Positions 35,101 through 48,491 of a stretch of 64,000 nt of DNA are shown piece by piece (positions within the stretch are counted from its first letter, which is position 1; each line of letters opens with the position of its first letter). Origin of the DNA: Phaseolus vulgaris (lineage: Eukaryota > Streptophyta > Magnoliopsida > Fabales > Fabaceae). The translations under genes and the position numbers were made by a program. The stretch lies in NCBI RefSeq assembly GCF_000499845.2, contig NC_023750.2, positions 7,903,082-7,967,081 on the forward strand, written 5' to 3'. The notes below the pieces were generated by a model that was not told where the DNA came from, did no database searches, and saw only the letters and a list, made by a program, of their open reading frames with translations.

Positions 35101-38100
35101 TTGTTGGCATAGTTCTTTTGCTACTTATAAACTCCACCATCAGTTTCATAGAAGAAAACAATGCTGGCAATGCAGCTGCTGCCCTTATGGCCAGATTAGC
35201 CCCTAAAGCAAAGGTCCTTTCCTTTCCCTCTTCAACTGATTTAACTGTGGCTTCCTGCATCATAATTGCATGTTTTTTTTGTTTTCCTTTCAGATTTCTC
35301 TTCCAATGTCTTTGTTATACTGTTTTGTTTACATTTCCTTTGACATCCAATTACATTTGCAGGTACTTCGTGATGGAAAATGGAGTGAAGAAGATGCTTC
35401 AGTGTTGGTTCCTGGAGACATAATTAGCATCAAGCTTGGTGACATCATTCCTGCTGATGCACGTCTCCTTGAAGGTGATCCTTTGAAGATTGATCAGGTA
35501 AAATTGGCTGTCAATGGCTGAGGTTGATTCATAAGGCTCTTCTTATTGTTGTTGATGCATATATAGATGACATGTGACATTAACTTCATCATCATTCCAT
35601 TCCATACATGCCCAAGAGTTGAACTAAGAAATAGATTTTAGAAGCTAGAAAAGGGTATCCTATATAATTTCAATAATAGGATTCATTGATATTTTTAGTG
35701 ATATCACACATTCAATCATACTTAATTCGATGGAGTTGTTTGATATGAAAGGGATCTTCTATAATTTTGCACGTGACTCAGTCATTAATAACTTGATTCC
35801 AGGAGTCCTATTGAAACCAAGAAATATAAGTCTGTCTGCCATCCACACCATAATAAATGAAGTTTTTCGAAAAAACATGCTAGTTCTCCTTTGGATAAGA
35901 GAGATAGGACTAAAGAGAGAGTCAAATAAGGATCTTTCGTGTATAATTATATATGTTTATGTGTTTTTCAGTCTGCTCTTACTGGAGAGTCACTTCCTGT
36001 CAGCAAACATCCTGGAGAAGGAGTGTATTCTGGTTCAACTTGCAAGCAAGGAGAGATTGAGGCAGTAGTTATTGCAACCGGAGTTCACACCTTTTTTGGA
36101 AAGGCAGCCCATCTTGTGGAGAACACAACACATGTTGGACATTTCCAGAAGGTTCTCATATATAGGATTCTTAGTGCTGTTAATGTTGTGCAAATGAATG
36201 TTGTCTCAAGTAAAGTCATTTCCTTGTGAAATATTGTCAAGATAATGCTGAATGACATCACATAATTGTTACAGGTTCTAACATCTATTGGAAACTTCTG
36301 CATCTGTTCAATTGCTGTTGGTATGGTCATTGAAATCATTGTGATATATGCAATCCATAGAAAGGGATACAGAAATGGTATTGATAACCTCCTGGTTCTA
36401 TTAATTGGTGGCATCCCTATTGCAATGCCCACTGTCCTTTCTGTTACAATGGCTATTGGTTCACACCGCTTGTCTCAGCAGGTTTGTGATCCAAATATTT
36501 CAATGGCTTTTATAAGACCATTAATCTCTGTGCTGTTGAGGTAATAACTAACATGGGTGTATCCTTTGCAGGGTGCCATAACAAAGAGAATGACTGCCAT
36601 TGAAGAGATGGCTGGAATGGATGTGTTATGCAGTGACAAGACAGGCACATTAACTCTTAACAAGCTTTCAGTGGACAAGAATATCATTGAGGTCTAAATT
36701 TTTTTCTTAGTTCCTACAATAAAACTGAACATAGCAAATGGTTTGACATAAATTTCATATGGGCCAAATGTCTGGAAACATGTAGATCAGAATTCCAATG
36801 TCTTGTAACGTGCAAAGGTGAATTGGACATGACATGGGAGATTCCTTCAAGCAATGCTAATAATTAGACTACTCAACTTCCTAAAGAAACATATTATGGG
36901 AAAGTAATGAGCAACGCTAATAATTGACATCAACTTACAATTTATGATAAAGCACTCAAAAAATCCTTTTCATATATTGCACCTTTAAATTTTGCATACA
37001 TAAATAGATATTAATGAATATGAGTGATGGTGTTATGCTAACTTTGTTTTTCCAAACAACTATCAATATCTGGTAGGTTTTTGTTAAAAACGTTGACAGT
37101 GACATGGTTGTACTTATGGCTGCAAGAGCATCAAGGCTTGAGAACCAGGATGCAATTGATTGTGCTATAGTTTCAATGTTAGCAGACCCAAAGGAGGTAC
37201 AAGTTTAAAGATACCTTATTACTGAAAATACTAAAGCTTTTTTGCCATTGCATTTTCCAAAATTTTATAAATTTGCAGATGCTAGCTTAACTAATATCCT
37301 ATATTAGCAGACACTAAATTTTCAATATTCTAACTGTAGCATTCAGCAAATCAAGTTTCCACCATCTTCTGTAGTTGAAATTTGATTAGTCTACTAATAG
37401 GCCTTTACTTTTGCTAGGCACGAGTTGGAATAGAAGAAGTTCACTTCCTTCCATTCAATCCAACTGATAAAAGAACTGCACTAACATACCTTGATGCTGC
37501 TGGTAAGATGCACAGGGTTAGCAAAGGAGCACCAGAGCAGGTAGTACATAATCCAATTCTAAAGAATCATGTTACCAACTAGAGTAACATTGTTTGATCA
37601 TTATTTAACTATGTTTTGTAGATTCTCAATCTTGCACATAACAAATCAGAAATACAACAAAAGGTTCATGCAATTATTGAGAAGTTTGCAGAACGTGGAC
37701 TTCGTTCTCTTGCAGTTGCCCGCCAGGTTTAAGCCCTGTGAATTCTCCATCATCTCGTTGGTATACAGTGTGTGCATTTTTTTATAGAAATTAAATTTTT
37801 CTCCAATTTAGGAAGTGCCTGAGAGAACTAAAGACAGTCCAGGAGGACCATGGGAGTTTGTTGGCCTTCTCCCTCTTTTCGATCCACCTCGTCATGATAG
37901 TGCAGAAACAATCAGAAGAGCCCTTGATCTTGGCGTGAGTGTCAAAATGATCACTGGTATGTGTCACTATTACTTTATGTTCATTTATTAAGAGTATTGC
38001 AAATATCTTGATTGCGTTTACAATATGAACTTTATTGTAAACTTTAAGGAAATGCCTCTAAGTGAACAAACAAGTTCTAGACATAAAACTATGTAAGTTA

Positions 38101-40782
38101 ATTAAATTGTGTTGAGTGGAAACTGGAAAACATTATAAATGGCATCTTCTGTTTGGAAAAATAATTCATGCATTATCACTGTTTAGTGTTCTTCTTACTG
38201 TTAGTTTTCTTTAAAGAAATTGTCTTCATGCATAGAACGACTAAATAAATAGTCTTAATTGTTACCTTGATTTCTTCTATGCTTTAATTGTTATTGTTTA
38301 GACTGTTCTTACCAAACAATGTGTCCTAGAAAATGAAGAAGTGAAGAAAATGCATTATCAATTTAAAATTGCATGGCTGAACATGACATCTAGCTACCTT
38401 TCCAACACCCTGAATTTTTCAAATTCTAAACTAAAGCCTATCTCATTGAGTATTATGGTGAACATAGAAAAAAGTCTGTGATGGTTTCTATCTACTAGTG
38501 AGAGATTCTACCTATATAATAGAGTTGTCCTCGTATTCTTCACTGTTTTATTTCTAGTGTACACAAGAAAGAGAAGCTCATGTTATGTAACAAAAAACCC
38601 TTTCAGGTGATCAACTTGCAATAGGTAAGGAAACAGGAAGACGTCTCGGGATGGGAACTAACATGTATCCTTCTTCATCACTACTTGGTGAAAATAAAGA
38701 TGGATTGGGCACTGTCGCTGTTGATGATCTCATTGAGAATGCTGATGGTTTTGCTGGAGTCTTTCCTGGTAAGCCAATAAAGCAGTAATAAAAAAGAAGC
38801 TGTAGTTTAATGTGATGTTGTTGATAATGTGTGTTTCCCTCAGAGCACAAGTATGAGATTGTGAAGAGGTTACAAGCTAGAAAACACATTTGTGGGATGA
38901 CTGGTGATGGGGTGAACGATGCACCTGCCTTGAAGATAGCAGACATAGGTATTGCTGTAGCAGATGCTACAGATGCTGCCAGAAGCGCATCTGACATAGT
39001 CCTAACAGAACCTGGGTTGAGTGTGATCATAAGTGCAGTTTTAACTAGCCGTGCAATTTTCCAGAGGATGAAAAATTACACAGTAATCCCACAACTATCT
39101 ACATATGTAAAAGAAAATATTTCCAATTTTTCTGTGTGACAACAAATCATGATTATTATATTCCTTTTCCTTTGCAGATATATGCTATATCTATCACTAT
39201 TCGTATTGTGGTAAGCTTTTTTGTACATGAAGAGTATATTCAGAATAAACCTGATCACATCATCGACCTTCTTCTCATTTTCAGTTTTTTTTTTTTTCAT
39301 TTCAGCTTGGTTTCATGTTACTGAACAGCTTTTGGAAATTTGACTTTCCTCCCTTTATGGTTCTTGTCATTGCCATTCTCAATGATGGTAATATTAACTT
39401 CTTTCTAGTATCTTAATCTCAAGTCTCATTATAATTTGATGGTTATTACATGAAATGCTTTCTTTCTTGTCCACTTACTCGTTAGCATCCTTGTAGGTAC
39501 CATCATGACAATATCTAAAGATAGGGTTAAGCCCTCTCCAATTCCTGATAGTTGGAAGCTTAGTGAAATTTTTACAACTGGGATTGTTCTTGGAAGCTAT
39601 CTGGCTCTAATGACTGTGATCTTCTTCTATATAGTTGTTGAAACAAACTTCTTTCCTGTAAGTATCTTCTTTCCAGTTGTCCACTACTTCGTTTTTCTTT
39701 CACTCAATGATATGATATGAAATATTTTGCCCCAGAACCATTTTGGCGTGAGACACTTTCATTATAATCCAGATGCTGAGGACAGTGATCCAACAAATAG
39801 AATGTTGGGATCTGCTGTCTATCTTCAAGTTAGTACCATTAGTCAAGCCTTAATTTTCGTGACAAGGTCAAGGGGTTGGTCCTACACAGAAAGACCTGGT
39901 CTTTTGCTTGTCATTGCCTTCATCATTGCTCAAGCGGTACATGGTTTTCTTAACCTCCCTGAATTACTTATTCAAACCTCTAAAACCATTTGAACTTGCT
40001 TATTTCATTTTGCTATAATTTTGACAGATTGCAACTGTTATATCTGCCACTGTCACTTGGGATGTTGCTGGGATCAAAAGTATCGGTTGGGGCTGGACAG
40101 GTGCCATTTGGCTATACAATACTGTAACTTATTTATTTCTAGATCCTTTGAAGTTTGCAGTTCGTTATGCACTAAGTGGAAGGGCTTGGAATCTGGTGGT
40201 AAACCAAAGGGTTAGTACTATGACTGAACCTCTCATAAATTCAGCAAAAAAATTGTGGAGAATGAATGAAGCTATGTCTAACAAGAAATAGGTTGAAAAC
40301 ATAAAGAAGTCTGCCACATGATTTATCATATATTTATAATCTCTAAGACTCAGAATGACTAGAGTGCTTATATAGTTATGTAACATCTTGCTGATGCAAA
40401 TTAACAGACCGCATTCATCAACAAAAACGACTTTGGTAGAGAAGCTCGTGAGGCTGCATGGGCTACTGAGCAGAGAACCTTACATGGCCTCCACTCTGCT
40501 GAGCCAAAAGGGTTTACAGATAAGCACACCTTCAGAGAAATTAATACATTGGCAGAAGAGGCAAGGAGGCGAGCAGAGATAGCAAGGTCACTGTCTTTGT
40601 TCATCTTCAAACTCTTTTAATTTTAATTTACCTTTAAATGGTTTTTCTTTTCCCCCTTATTAATATTTTCTTCCTTGTGATGCAGGCTGAGAGAGCTTCA
40701 CACTCTGAAAGGTAGAGTGGAATCATTTGCCAAGCTAAGGGGGTTGGACATAGATGCGATGAACGGACACTACACTGTCTAA
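32113..40782 (+). CDS. Plasma-membrane H+-ATPase (P3A-type), 21 exons, 960 aa
   Basis: ATP-driven proton export pump. Coding exons: 32113-32166, 34007-34126, 34233-34331, 35076-35213, 35363-35497, 35972-36151, 36275-36481, 36572-36691, 37077-37196, 37418-37540, 37622-37726, 37812-37956, 38607-38768, 38844-39082, 39178-39210, 39306-39387, 39497-39657, 39736-39936, 40028-40210, 40408-40586, 40686-40782. All junctions are GT-AG and in phase (2883 nt). Visible motifs: M1/M2 helices (about 69-118), TGES 186-189, M4 GGIPIAMP (287-294), phosphorylated Asp333 in [16 protein letters not shown] 589-595, M5 Arg658 and M6 Asp687 (proton-binding pair known from AHA2), and C-terminal autoinhibitory region ending HYTV. 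Thr959 is the penultimate Thr whose phosphorylation recruits 14-3-3. Odd: Ile601 where the family has the second Lys of ALKKADIG. Length matches the family (about 950-960). Intron 1 (1.84 kb) holds a minisatellite. Confidence 0.97.
32749..33398. repeat. Degenerate 26-bp minisatellite in H+-ATPase intron 1
   Basis: About 25 units of 26 bp (some 29-31). The consensus is close to TCGACTCAACTCGACATGGA plus CCCGGG. It is clearest from 33005 to 33395, where many consecutive units are exactly 26 bases. Base composition is far more GC-rich than the flanking intron. Open frames here on both strands are by-products of the repeat. Confidence 0.85.
34433..34590. repeat. Short tandem repeat in H+-ATPase intron 3
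   Basis: About two and a half imperfect units of 60-70 bp around TTTGGTTCTTGATGTTACAA ... TATTTGACAATTGT; TTGACAATTGT recurs near 34489 and 34551. Confidence 0.6.
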
Positions 40783-41864
40783 GACTTCATGACTATTATC
40801 TATCATGATTGTTATATCATGTGGTTCTTGTATTATGGCTTTGTCTCGAGTCAGACTACATGTTTTTCTTCAACAATGTATCTGCTGAATTTTCATGTAC
40901 TTTTCATTCAAACCATTGGTTGCTGTTTGCTCTTTTTTGTCTTTCTTCTTCGGGATAATTGTATTTATTTTTATAATAATGTTATATACACATATCACTC
41001 TTTGAAAAGTAAAATATTTAATTTGTAAACTTTTCTTAGTTTTACAAGAAAACATGCATGGAAATACTTCTAAACAATACATTCAAGTAATATACAAATC
41101 ATTGGGTGTCATTTTCTTCTACCAGAGGTGTAAAATGGTCAAAACTTCTGTTTCATGGCATGATATCAACTCAAATTAAAAGATTTTACAGCTGACCCAG
41201 AATTTAGTGGCAAGTGGTTTGTGATAGGAAATAATATTACGGTGGCTTAATAGAGAAAATATTCGGAAGACAGTGCTCTGATAATAACAAAGGTAATGTG
41301 CAGAAAATAAGGAACTGAGAATGAAACAACAAATCAGAGAAGGAAAACTTCTCTTCCCTGAGGCAACAACTAGCCTCAACTACCTAAATGATCATCAAAC
41401 CCTTTTCCCTTGATCCCACGCAGACTCTAGCTTTATCACCATGCTTCTCACAGGTGTTGCCAGATATGCAAATTTGTTATAGACTGCATAATCTCCTTCT
41501 TTACTCGTACATATATAGGAGTGTGTAAAATTTTAACTTTTAAGTGTCTGAGGTGCAGTTGAGTTGCTATCGGGTGAGGTTAATCACAAGTAATAAATGA
41601 AATGACCTCAAACTAAAACTGTTACTGTTAATAGTTTCATATGAAACACATCAAGAACACTCGCTGTGAAAGCAACATCCTATGGGTGTTTTTACAAATA
41701 CATGTATGAGTTATTTAAACTCTGCATTTTACTCTCTAAAGTGCAGGGTTCAAGTCAGAGGAGCCAAATTCATACACAAATGTACCAGACGTAAAATAAG
41801 ATAACCTAATTGCTAGAATGAGCAATAAGATCTACTACATCCCATGTAGCTCCTACGCTTTCTT
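40783..41864. other. Convergent 3' region between H+-ATPase and PTAR1-like gene
   Basis: No gene. Expected to hold the 3' untranslated regions of both convergent genes. The minus-strand frames at 40870-41082 and 41176-41379 show no domain. Confidence 0.6.
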
Positions 41865-44800
41865 CTAGTTGATGAAGTAATTGAACAGTGAGGATCTCTC
41901 TGGGCATGACTTATTCAGAAAGGTCTTCAGATCAACATCTCTTATCTTCTCTTGGAGCTCATTCACCAGAGGCTTGGGGACTTGCTGATGCACATAATAA
42001 ATGGAAGACACCAGAGAAAGAAATTCAACTAAGCAATCTTAAAATGGAAAGCTTAATGGACATATAATCTACATACCACTTTCAACCACAGAATGTAACA
42101 GGCAGAATGTGCAGCTTGTGCTTGGACATCCACAAAATCATCATCAACAAAAGTTGAGCAGGAGTGGAGAAGACACAATTCATTCTGCAGAAAGGTGCCA
42201 AAGTCATGATACAAGCCGGTTGCCTCCTTCGAATGGTAGGACTCATCACCAGAATCAGGTACAAAATTATTTATCCAGCACATGGAAAGGAAGCGACGAT
42301 GAAGCCATAGAGCCTGTTAAAAATCAGCGCCATTAAACATCTAATTCTAAACCTTTAAGAAAACTACTGAGGTAGAAAAACCACTTGCATTCAAGGAACC
42401 AAAAATCACTAAAAGGCAACAATCTGATGGGATGTCATAAGACAAGAAAATGATATTCTCGAATTTCAAGAATCCAAAAAAAATCCTGTAAATAATGGAT
42501 AGAGATTATTTATAAAACTCCAGTTAATCACTGACTTTAGTGAGTAATATGATGACCAATTATGAAATTAATAACAAAGGTCACCTACCTCTCTTCCAAC
42601 ATAACGTTTTATCAGTGTTTCATTCCAATCAAGCTCGTCCTGTCAAACCATAGTTGTCACATAATTAAAAACTAAATTTATGTGCATCTCATATAAGGTC
42701 AAGGTGATACAGTAATGTCAATTACATCAGTCAACGTGCAGTTCTTGTATTATAAAAGAGGTACATGCTGCATAATTTATTGTGCAGTAAGTAGTACATT
42801 GAATATTCCATTGATAAAGAGTTGTCAAAACCAAGGCCCGACATAGATTACTATCATCAATACCATAAATTGAAGTAGCAAAGCAAGTATGCAATAACAA
42901 AAATTATGCAAATTCAGAAACATGACCAGTATGATCATGATGTTATAGTAAGTGAAGCATATATTGCAGGTGGGAGCCTAATAAATTGAGGTATGATATG
43001 ATTGTTTGGAGCAGTTCACTAGTTTGCAAATTTTACAAGCGTTATTGTCTTCCAACTAACTTGCCTTTCAGTTTTCAATTAACAACTTTTTTTGCATAAA
43101 TCGTTTTCAGCCCTAAAAAATGTAATTAATTGTTAAGACAAATATTGTGTGAATAATATTTCTAAGAACTTGGTCCCTAACAGAGCCCAATGATGTTGTA
43201 TAATCCATGTGGCCAATCCCATCAAGTGGGATAAGACTTATATTGTTGTATAAGCACTAATGAATTTTACAATAAACCCAAATCAGTCATTTGGTAAAAT
43301 GCCATATCTCATATTGTTGTTTGAGTTGTTCTAAAAAAAAGTTCTGCTGCTTTATGTCACATTTCTTGAACATCTGGAACTCGTGGCTCTTGTAAAACAG
43401 AACTGAAAGGGAACTTTTTAATGTCTTCGCACATTCTGCTACCATTTCTGCCATTAGATGAGATTGAGGCTATATTTGAATATCAAATGACAAGTCTAAT
43501 TAAATGGAAAGAAGACTGGAACAACCATAATCACTGCCTATTGTCATTCTATTTCATTGCAAAGCATACCTTCCCTTTCTTTCAATTCAAACATAGTATG
43601 ACAGACTCAAAATAAAGATACTACCAGATCATGCACAACATTGAAATAAATAAGCATAAATATTACCTTCAAGGCTTGGACTATATTAACATTATGACCA
43701 CAAGATACAACATCATCCAGACAACTTTGACCCTCCATCATTTTCAGTAATAGTTTCTGCAACATAATGGAAACCATGATTGGCAAAAGAGAAAAATTCT
43801 ATGCTCGTCAAAGGACACACAACATACTGTATTTTTACTCAATGTTTTTACAGCATGGAAACTATAACTAGTCAGGTTAAAGAAGGTAATCAAAACTTAC
43901 TCTGCGATAATGAAAACAACAATTATCAGCAACATGCAGTGCAGCCCAACTTCTGGATTTCTTTAACTCACACAGAACCTAAATAGATACAGCTTCATGA
44001 GAACCATTCATTATATCATTGACAAGCAAGGTCATATTTAATTTAATTAAAAAGATTTATGGAATGGCAATGGGAGAGGAAATAGGAACGGAATTGAATG
44101 TTCAATTGTTGACTCAACTTCATTTTTATATTTGATATACTATAATTAAAATAAAAACACAATAAATAATAATTTAAGATTTTTTTTCAGTCAAATATGC
44201 TTAGCTCGTAACACTTGCAACAAAAGAACATCACAGAATCAAAACCTGTTCAATGGTCATGTATGAGACTAACCAGCAACGGTGATTCCATGCACGATAA
44301 TTCATTTTTGATCTCTGCAAATGATGAGGTAACAAAAAGGAATAAATCAATATTTAATTCAAAAATGAAAATATGATGTCACAATGATGGCAAAAAGGTG
44401 AAGCATTATATAAATCCACAATTAAAATCATCACCAGTCCCCCTCCCCATCATTTTCCTTCTCTAGGATGATGTTTTGGAGATTATTTCACATTCACAAT
44501 ACATAATGGATTGAAATAGCAAAGGTGTTAAGAAGATAATGTAAATTATACTGTCAAATGTTACCATAGAATCTTGTATAATATGTCCTTGTATTGAGAA
44601 AAGGTCAGAACAAAGGTAAAAGTAACAATTATCCTTCTCTCATGTATGAATGCCCACCAATCATACAAACATAAAATAAAACATTTCCAATTTAAACAGC
44701 ATGATGTTCCCATACTGAAATTAGACCTCAGCTATTTTTTCCACCAGCTCAGATTCTTTTCCCAATATCTCTTTGAAATTTGAACAGTTTCCAGAGATTG

Positions 44801-46384
44801 ACTTGATCACCCATCGCCTAAATAAAATACTTCTATACATTAGATTGCTATTCGTGTTCCAAAGCCTCAGGAGGATCAATTATTATTCAAAATTAAAACC
44901 TATACAAAACTAATCTAGAAAATATTCATTCTTTTAGTGATGAGGACAAAGCCATTAGAAGAGTCACATTCAATACCTATGATTCCAAGCTTGTTCGCTT
45001 TTGGGTGAATATGAGAGTACAAGTTCTGACAGGAGAAGTTCATCTACAAACATTGAGAGCTGCTGCTTCTTGGACACTATTAACTTTCTGCAATTGCACA
45101 GAAAAAATTAAGAACTTGGTAACAAAAATCAAATTCCTAACAAATTCCCTCAGTAGAGATTATCCCTACTTTTTCTTAGTACGTTCATTACAAATCCTAT
45201 CCTGTATGTTCCCTCATACATCACAACACTTTGTGTAACACTAAGCTTATGTTGTTGTTGACTCTTGAGCACCTAACATTTAGACTATATAGTACCGCAG
45301 GTCTTGTGACTGCAGTAAAATTTTACTTTCATCTCTCAAGAGGCACGTTTCTATCATAAGAAGATTATGCGATCATTTAGACATTTGAACAAAGGAAAAT
45401 GCTGTCAAATAAATCTGTTATCATGAGCAGTTAAAACAATTCACTGGAATCTATCAACTTACAAGATCGTCTTATAGATCTCAACAACAAAAACATTAAA
45501 AAAAAATCATTAATAGATAAGAGGAGAACCTGCAATTCCAAGCTGTCATAAAATCACAGCTTAGCACCAGAAGAGACTTGCTGTGTCTCAGAAGGGTACT
45601 CTCAAGATGATCACAAGAAGAGGCAGGTAAACAAATTCCAACTTTGTCAGATTGGTTGTCACACATTCTGTATTGTTTAAATGTAATCATAAATGCATGT
45701 TTAACTGTTCTATATAACGGTAGAAGAACATGAGTTGAAATTCCCAATTTATGATCTCTGTTCCAGAAATATATGTTGTCTTGTTTGGAAGATTCCACGG
45801 AGCTTACTATTCCATCTTCTGATTGATGGCTAGCTTCATAAGATAAACTAGACGAAATGTCTGATTCTTCCTTTAGCAAGGGAAATTGTGAGGGGTGAAT
45901 AAAGCCCAGCTCGTCACTAGATAAAAAAACATAAGGTAAAACATATTTAAAGGAGGAAACATAATATAGTTAAATCAAGCAACAAAGAAACAAGATTGAC
46001 CTTAACCAAGTGACATTGCTTACAGGGTGTTATTCCATCATCAAGGTTATATTTTACAATATTTTATATCATCCAGAGACTTCATATGAAGGAAGCTCAC
46101 AAAATTTACTAAAATAAATTAGAATTAGTTTTTATACAAATTAAAAATCTTACTATTAGGCCTCCGTTATGAAAAGGTTAAAACTAGAATAGAAAGCAGC
46201 ATATTGATTAACGGGAATGATAGAAAAATTTACAAGTTTCTAAAGCAACCATCAGGGCAAGTATTATACGAGTTTTTATGCATGAAATCACTAAACCTTA
46301 CATTAGAGCATCAGATTCAAGGATATCCTCCAACTGGCGTAAGAGATCCATAGCCTCAACTTTAGAATCAGACTCTTCACTCAT
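41865..46384 (-). CDS. Protein prenyltransferase alpha-subunit repeat protein, PTAR1-like (438 aa)
   Basis: Ten coding exons on the minus strand: 46384-46302, 45916-45530, 45087-44977, 44817-44727, 44314-44246, 43978-43901, 43756-43667, 42639-42589, 42313-42077, 41984-41865. All have GT-AG borders and stay in phase (1317 nt). PPTA-type repeats with the Trp-x-x-Arg pattern are visible: EQAWNHRRWVIK, YRAWNHRCWL, SWAALHVADNCCFHYRR and ALWLHRRFL (exons 3-6 and 9). The N-terminus has DELGFIHPSQFPLLKEES across the exon 1/2 join. Length and repeat order fit the PTAR1 class rather than the shorter catalytic alpha subunits of farnesyl- or geranylgeranyl-transferase. In animals PTAR1 is the alpha partner of a third geranylgeranyltransferase acting on a SNARE protein; that role in plants is an inference. 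Start: first ATG after the leader intron (46998-46395). Confidence 0.9.
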
Positions 46385-46394
46385 ATTTGTTAAC

Positions 46395-46998
46395 CTGTAT
46401 CAAGCCAAAGGTGCTGACTTCAAGCAAAACAAAAAAGGATGGAATCAATTGTCAAATCAATCTCATTAAATACTAGATGAGGAACAAAGTCATTACATCA
46501 CAAAAAGAAAGTCTTCACACGTAAGAAGGAAAATCATTAACTATCGATAATCCATTTCTTTTAACTAAAGCACCAGTTACAAATAGCCTCAAACTCACAG
46601 AAACTATTTACAAAACCAACAAGGCAAATAAAGCTCACAAGACTTGCACATCCCTCAATTTTTCATACATGAAATCCATTTCATACACTACTGCAGCAAT
46701 GTCTTACGGGAATTTTCACAAGCAGGTCACGGGCACTACCAATTCACACTTTTTGAGCAAGACCCAGATGAGATTATGAGCACGTGAAGTTGTTTCGGTT
46801 TCAAAAACAAAAAGAAAGAGTTTTTTTTCTTCTGGGTTTCACAAACTTGCAGGTTCCTTTGGGAATAAAAGGGTTACCATTATCATTCAAACTAAAGCAA
46901 ACCAAATTGTAGACAAACAAAGCAAATTGAAAAGCAGTGATGCAATTGCAAAGAGAGAAAGATAAGAAATGAATCAAAGTTCAGTTTGAAAAAATCAC
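46395..46998 (-). other. 5'-leader intron of the PTAR1-like gene
   Basis: Minus strand reads GGGAAAG|GTGATTTTT at 46999/46998 and GATACAG|GTTAAC at 46395/46394, ten bases before the ATG. There are no in-frame coding features between. Confidence 0.6.
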
Positions 46999-47039
46999 CT
47001 TTCCCACTCTGATCGCTGTTCCTCAACAACTTGACCACA

Positions 47040-47924
47040 AATCATACAAACTCACCAAAGCTGAATTAATCTCATAATAATTAACTAATCATTTTGAAAA
47101 CAAAGGAGTTTAATTTTAATATTTGGTAAGTGTATCAAGTTATTAAAAATTAATTTAAAATATAACTTTTGAAGTAACTATCATAGTTGGTAAGAAAAAA
47201 TAACTATGATGAGAAAAGTAGCTGAAAGTTATCAAACCAAAAAATTATTGAAAGATTATCAACTAAAGAAACTAATAAAAGTAAAAGACAAAATTAAATA
47301 TATTTATACAAAAAAAAAATCTACAAATACTAACTCTTATAATATTTTAGTTATATTTGGCATTCTGTATTTATTAGTAATCTTATACTATATTTTTATC
47401 ATATTTAAAAAAAACTTATTTTTAAATAGACATAAGATATTTAAAATAAAGTAAAAATGGATTTGAAAACACAATCTAATATGAAAAATGTTTTAAAAAA
47501 ATAAAAAAAAATAAAGGAAATTTACCAACAATCAATATTAATATATTAAAATATAATTCTAAAATAATAAAGCAAATATTTTAAATGATATGGTAGTTAA
47601 AAGTAAATTATATAGTGTAAAAGTACCTAAGTAATAATAATAAACTCATTTTCTATTATTTTCAATGACTTATTTAGTAAAAGATTAAGAGAAAAACAAA
47701 TTTACTTTATTCAAAAAATAAAAAATAGGGAATTAAGAAAATAAAATAATTTCTCAAGTAGAAAATATTTAAAAAGAAACTTAATAAATATTTGAAGAAC
47801 AAAGCAAAAGTAAATAAAAAAGTTTAGAAGGTTAATTCTAATTGTATTGTAGAAAATGTTACAAGCTAATAAGACTTCTTTAACAAACCTAGTAATAGAG
47901 TTACACAATTTTTTCGGTTAGTAA
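47040..47924. other. Upstream region of PTAR1-like gene, AT-rich
   Basis: Extremely AT-rich. The frames at 47206-47454 and 47711-47908 are Lys/Ile/Phe low-complexity and not credible genes. Confidence 0.5.
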
Positions 47925-47933
47925 AAAAGTTTT

Positions 47934-48277
47934 GGGTATTTTTTCCTGCACCCCTACATTCTATACAATACAAGAATTATCTTGACAATTTTGGATAATT
48001 TCAAAATAAGGGTTTTTGTAAGCAAAAGATATTTATCGAACAGGAGTTCTGTAAATTTTCAAAATATATTTTTTTAATTTCTTAAATGATAAATCTAAAA
48101 TCCATAAAATTTATTTTTTTAATTTTTTAAATGATAAATCTAGAATTCATAAAATGTGTTATGGAAAGTATGTTTCAGAAATAGTAATCCATGTTATTTT
48201 TAAAAAAGGTAAAATAGTCTTTTTCAAGAATAATGGAATGCAGGAAATCATTTGTTTGGGTGCAGGGAGAAACAACC
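47934..48277. mobile_element. Mutator-type MITE with 9-bp target duplication (344 bp)
   Basis: Left end GGGTATTTTTTCCTGCACCC, right end (minus strand) GGTTGTTTCTCCCTGCACCC, 16 of 20 matching. The 9-bp sequence AAAAGTTTT directly flanks both ends (47925-47933 and 48278-48286), the size typical for Mutator-like elements. The interior has repeated AATGATAAATCTA(A/G)AAT(C/T)CATAAAAT blocks. Non-coding. Confidence 0.75.
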
Positions 48278-48491
48278 AAAAGTTTTAAACTAACTAAAAT
48301 GAAATATCAAACATATTCATAAAAAAATAATATAATTATTACTTGAATTTTTTCTTAAATGTAATTAGGATTGGATTTAGTCACATGAAGCACACCTAGG
48401 TCATGCTTGCAATGTGACTATATTTACGTGTCATTTTCAAACCCATTACATTTGAATTTTCCCACCTATTTTTGTATTGAATGGTCAAACC

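Noticed and set aside
40870..41379. Minus-strand frames between the two convergent genes
   Set aside because: No domain or splice support; expected 3' untranslated DNA.
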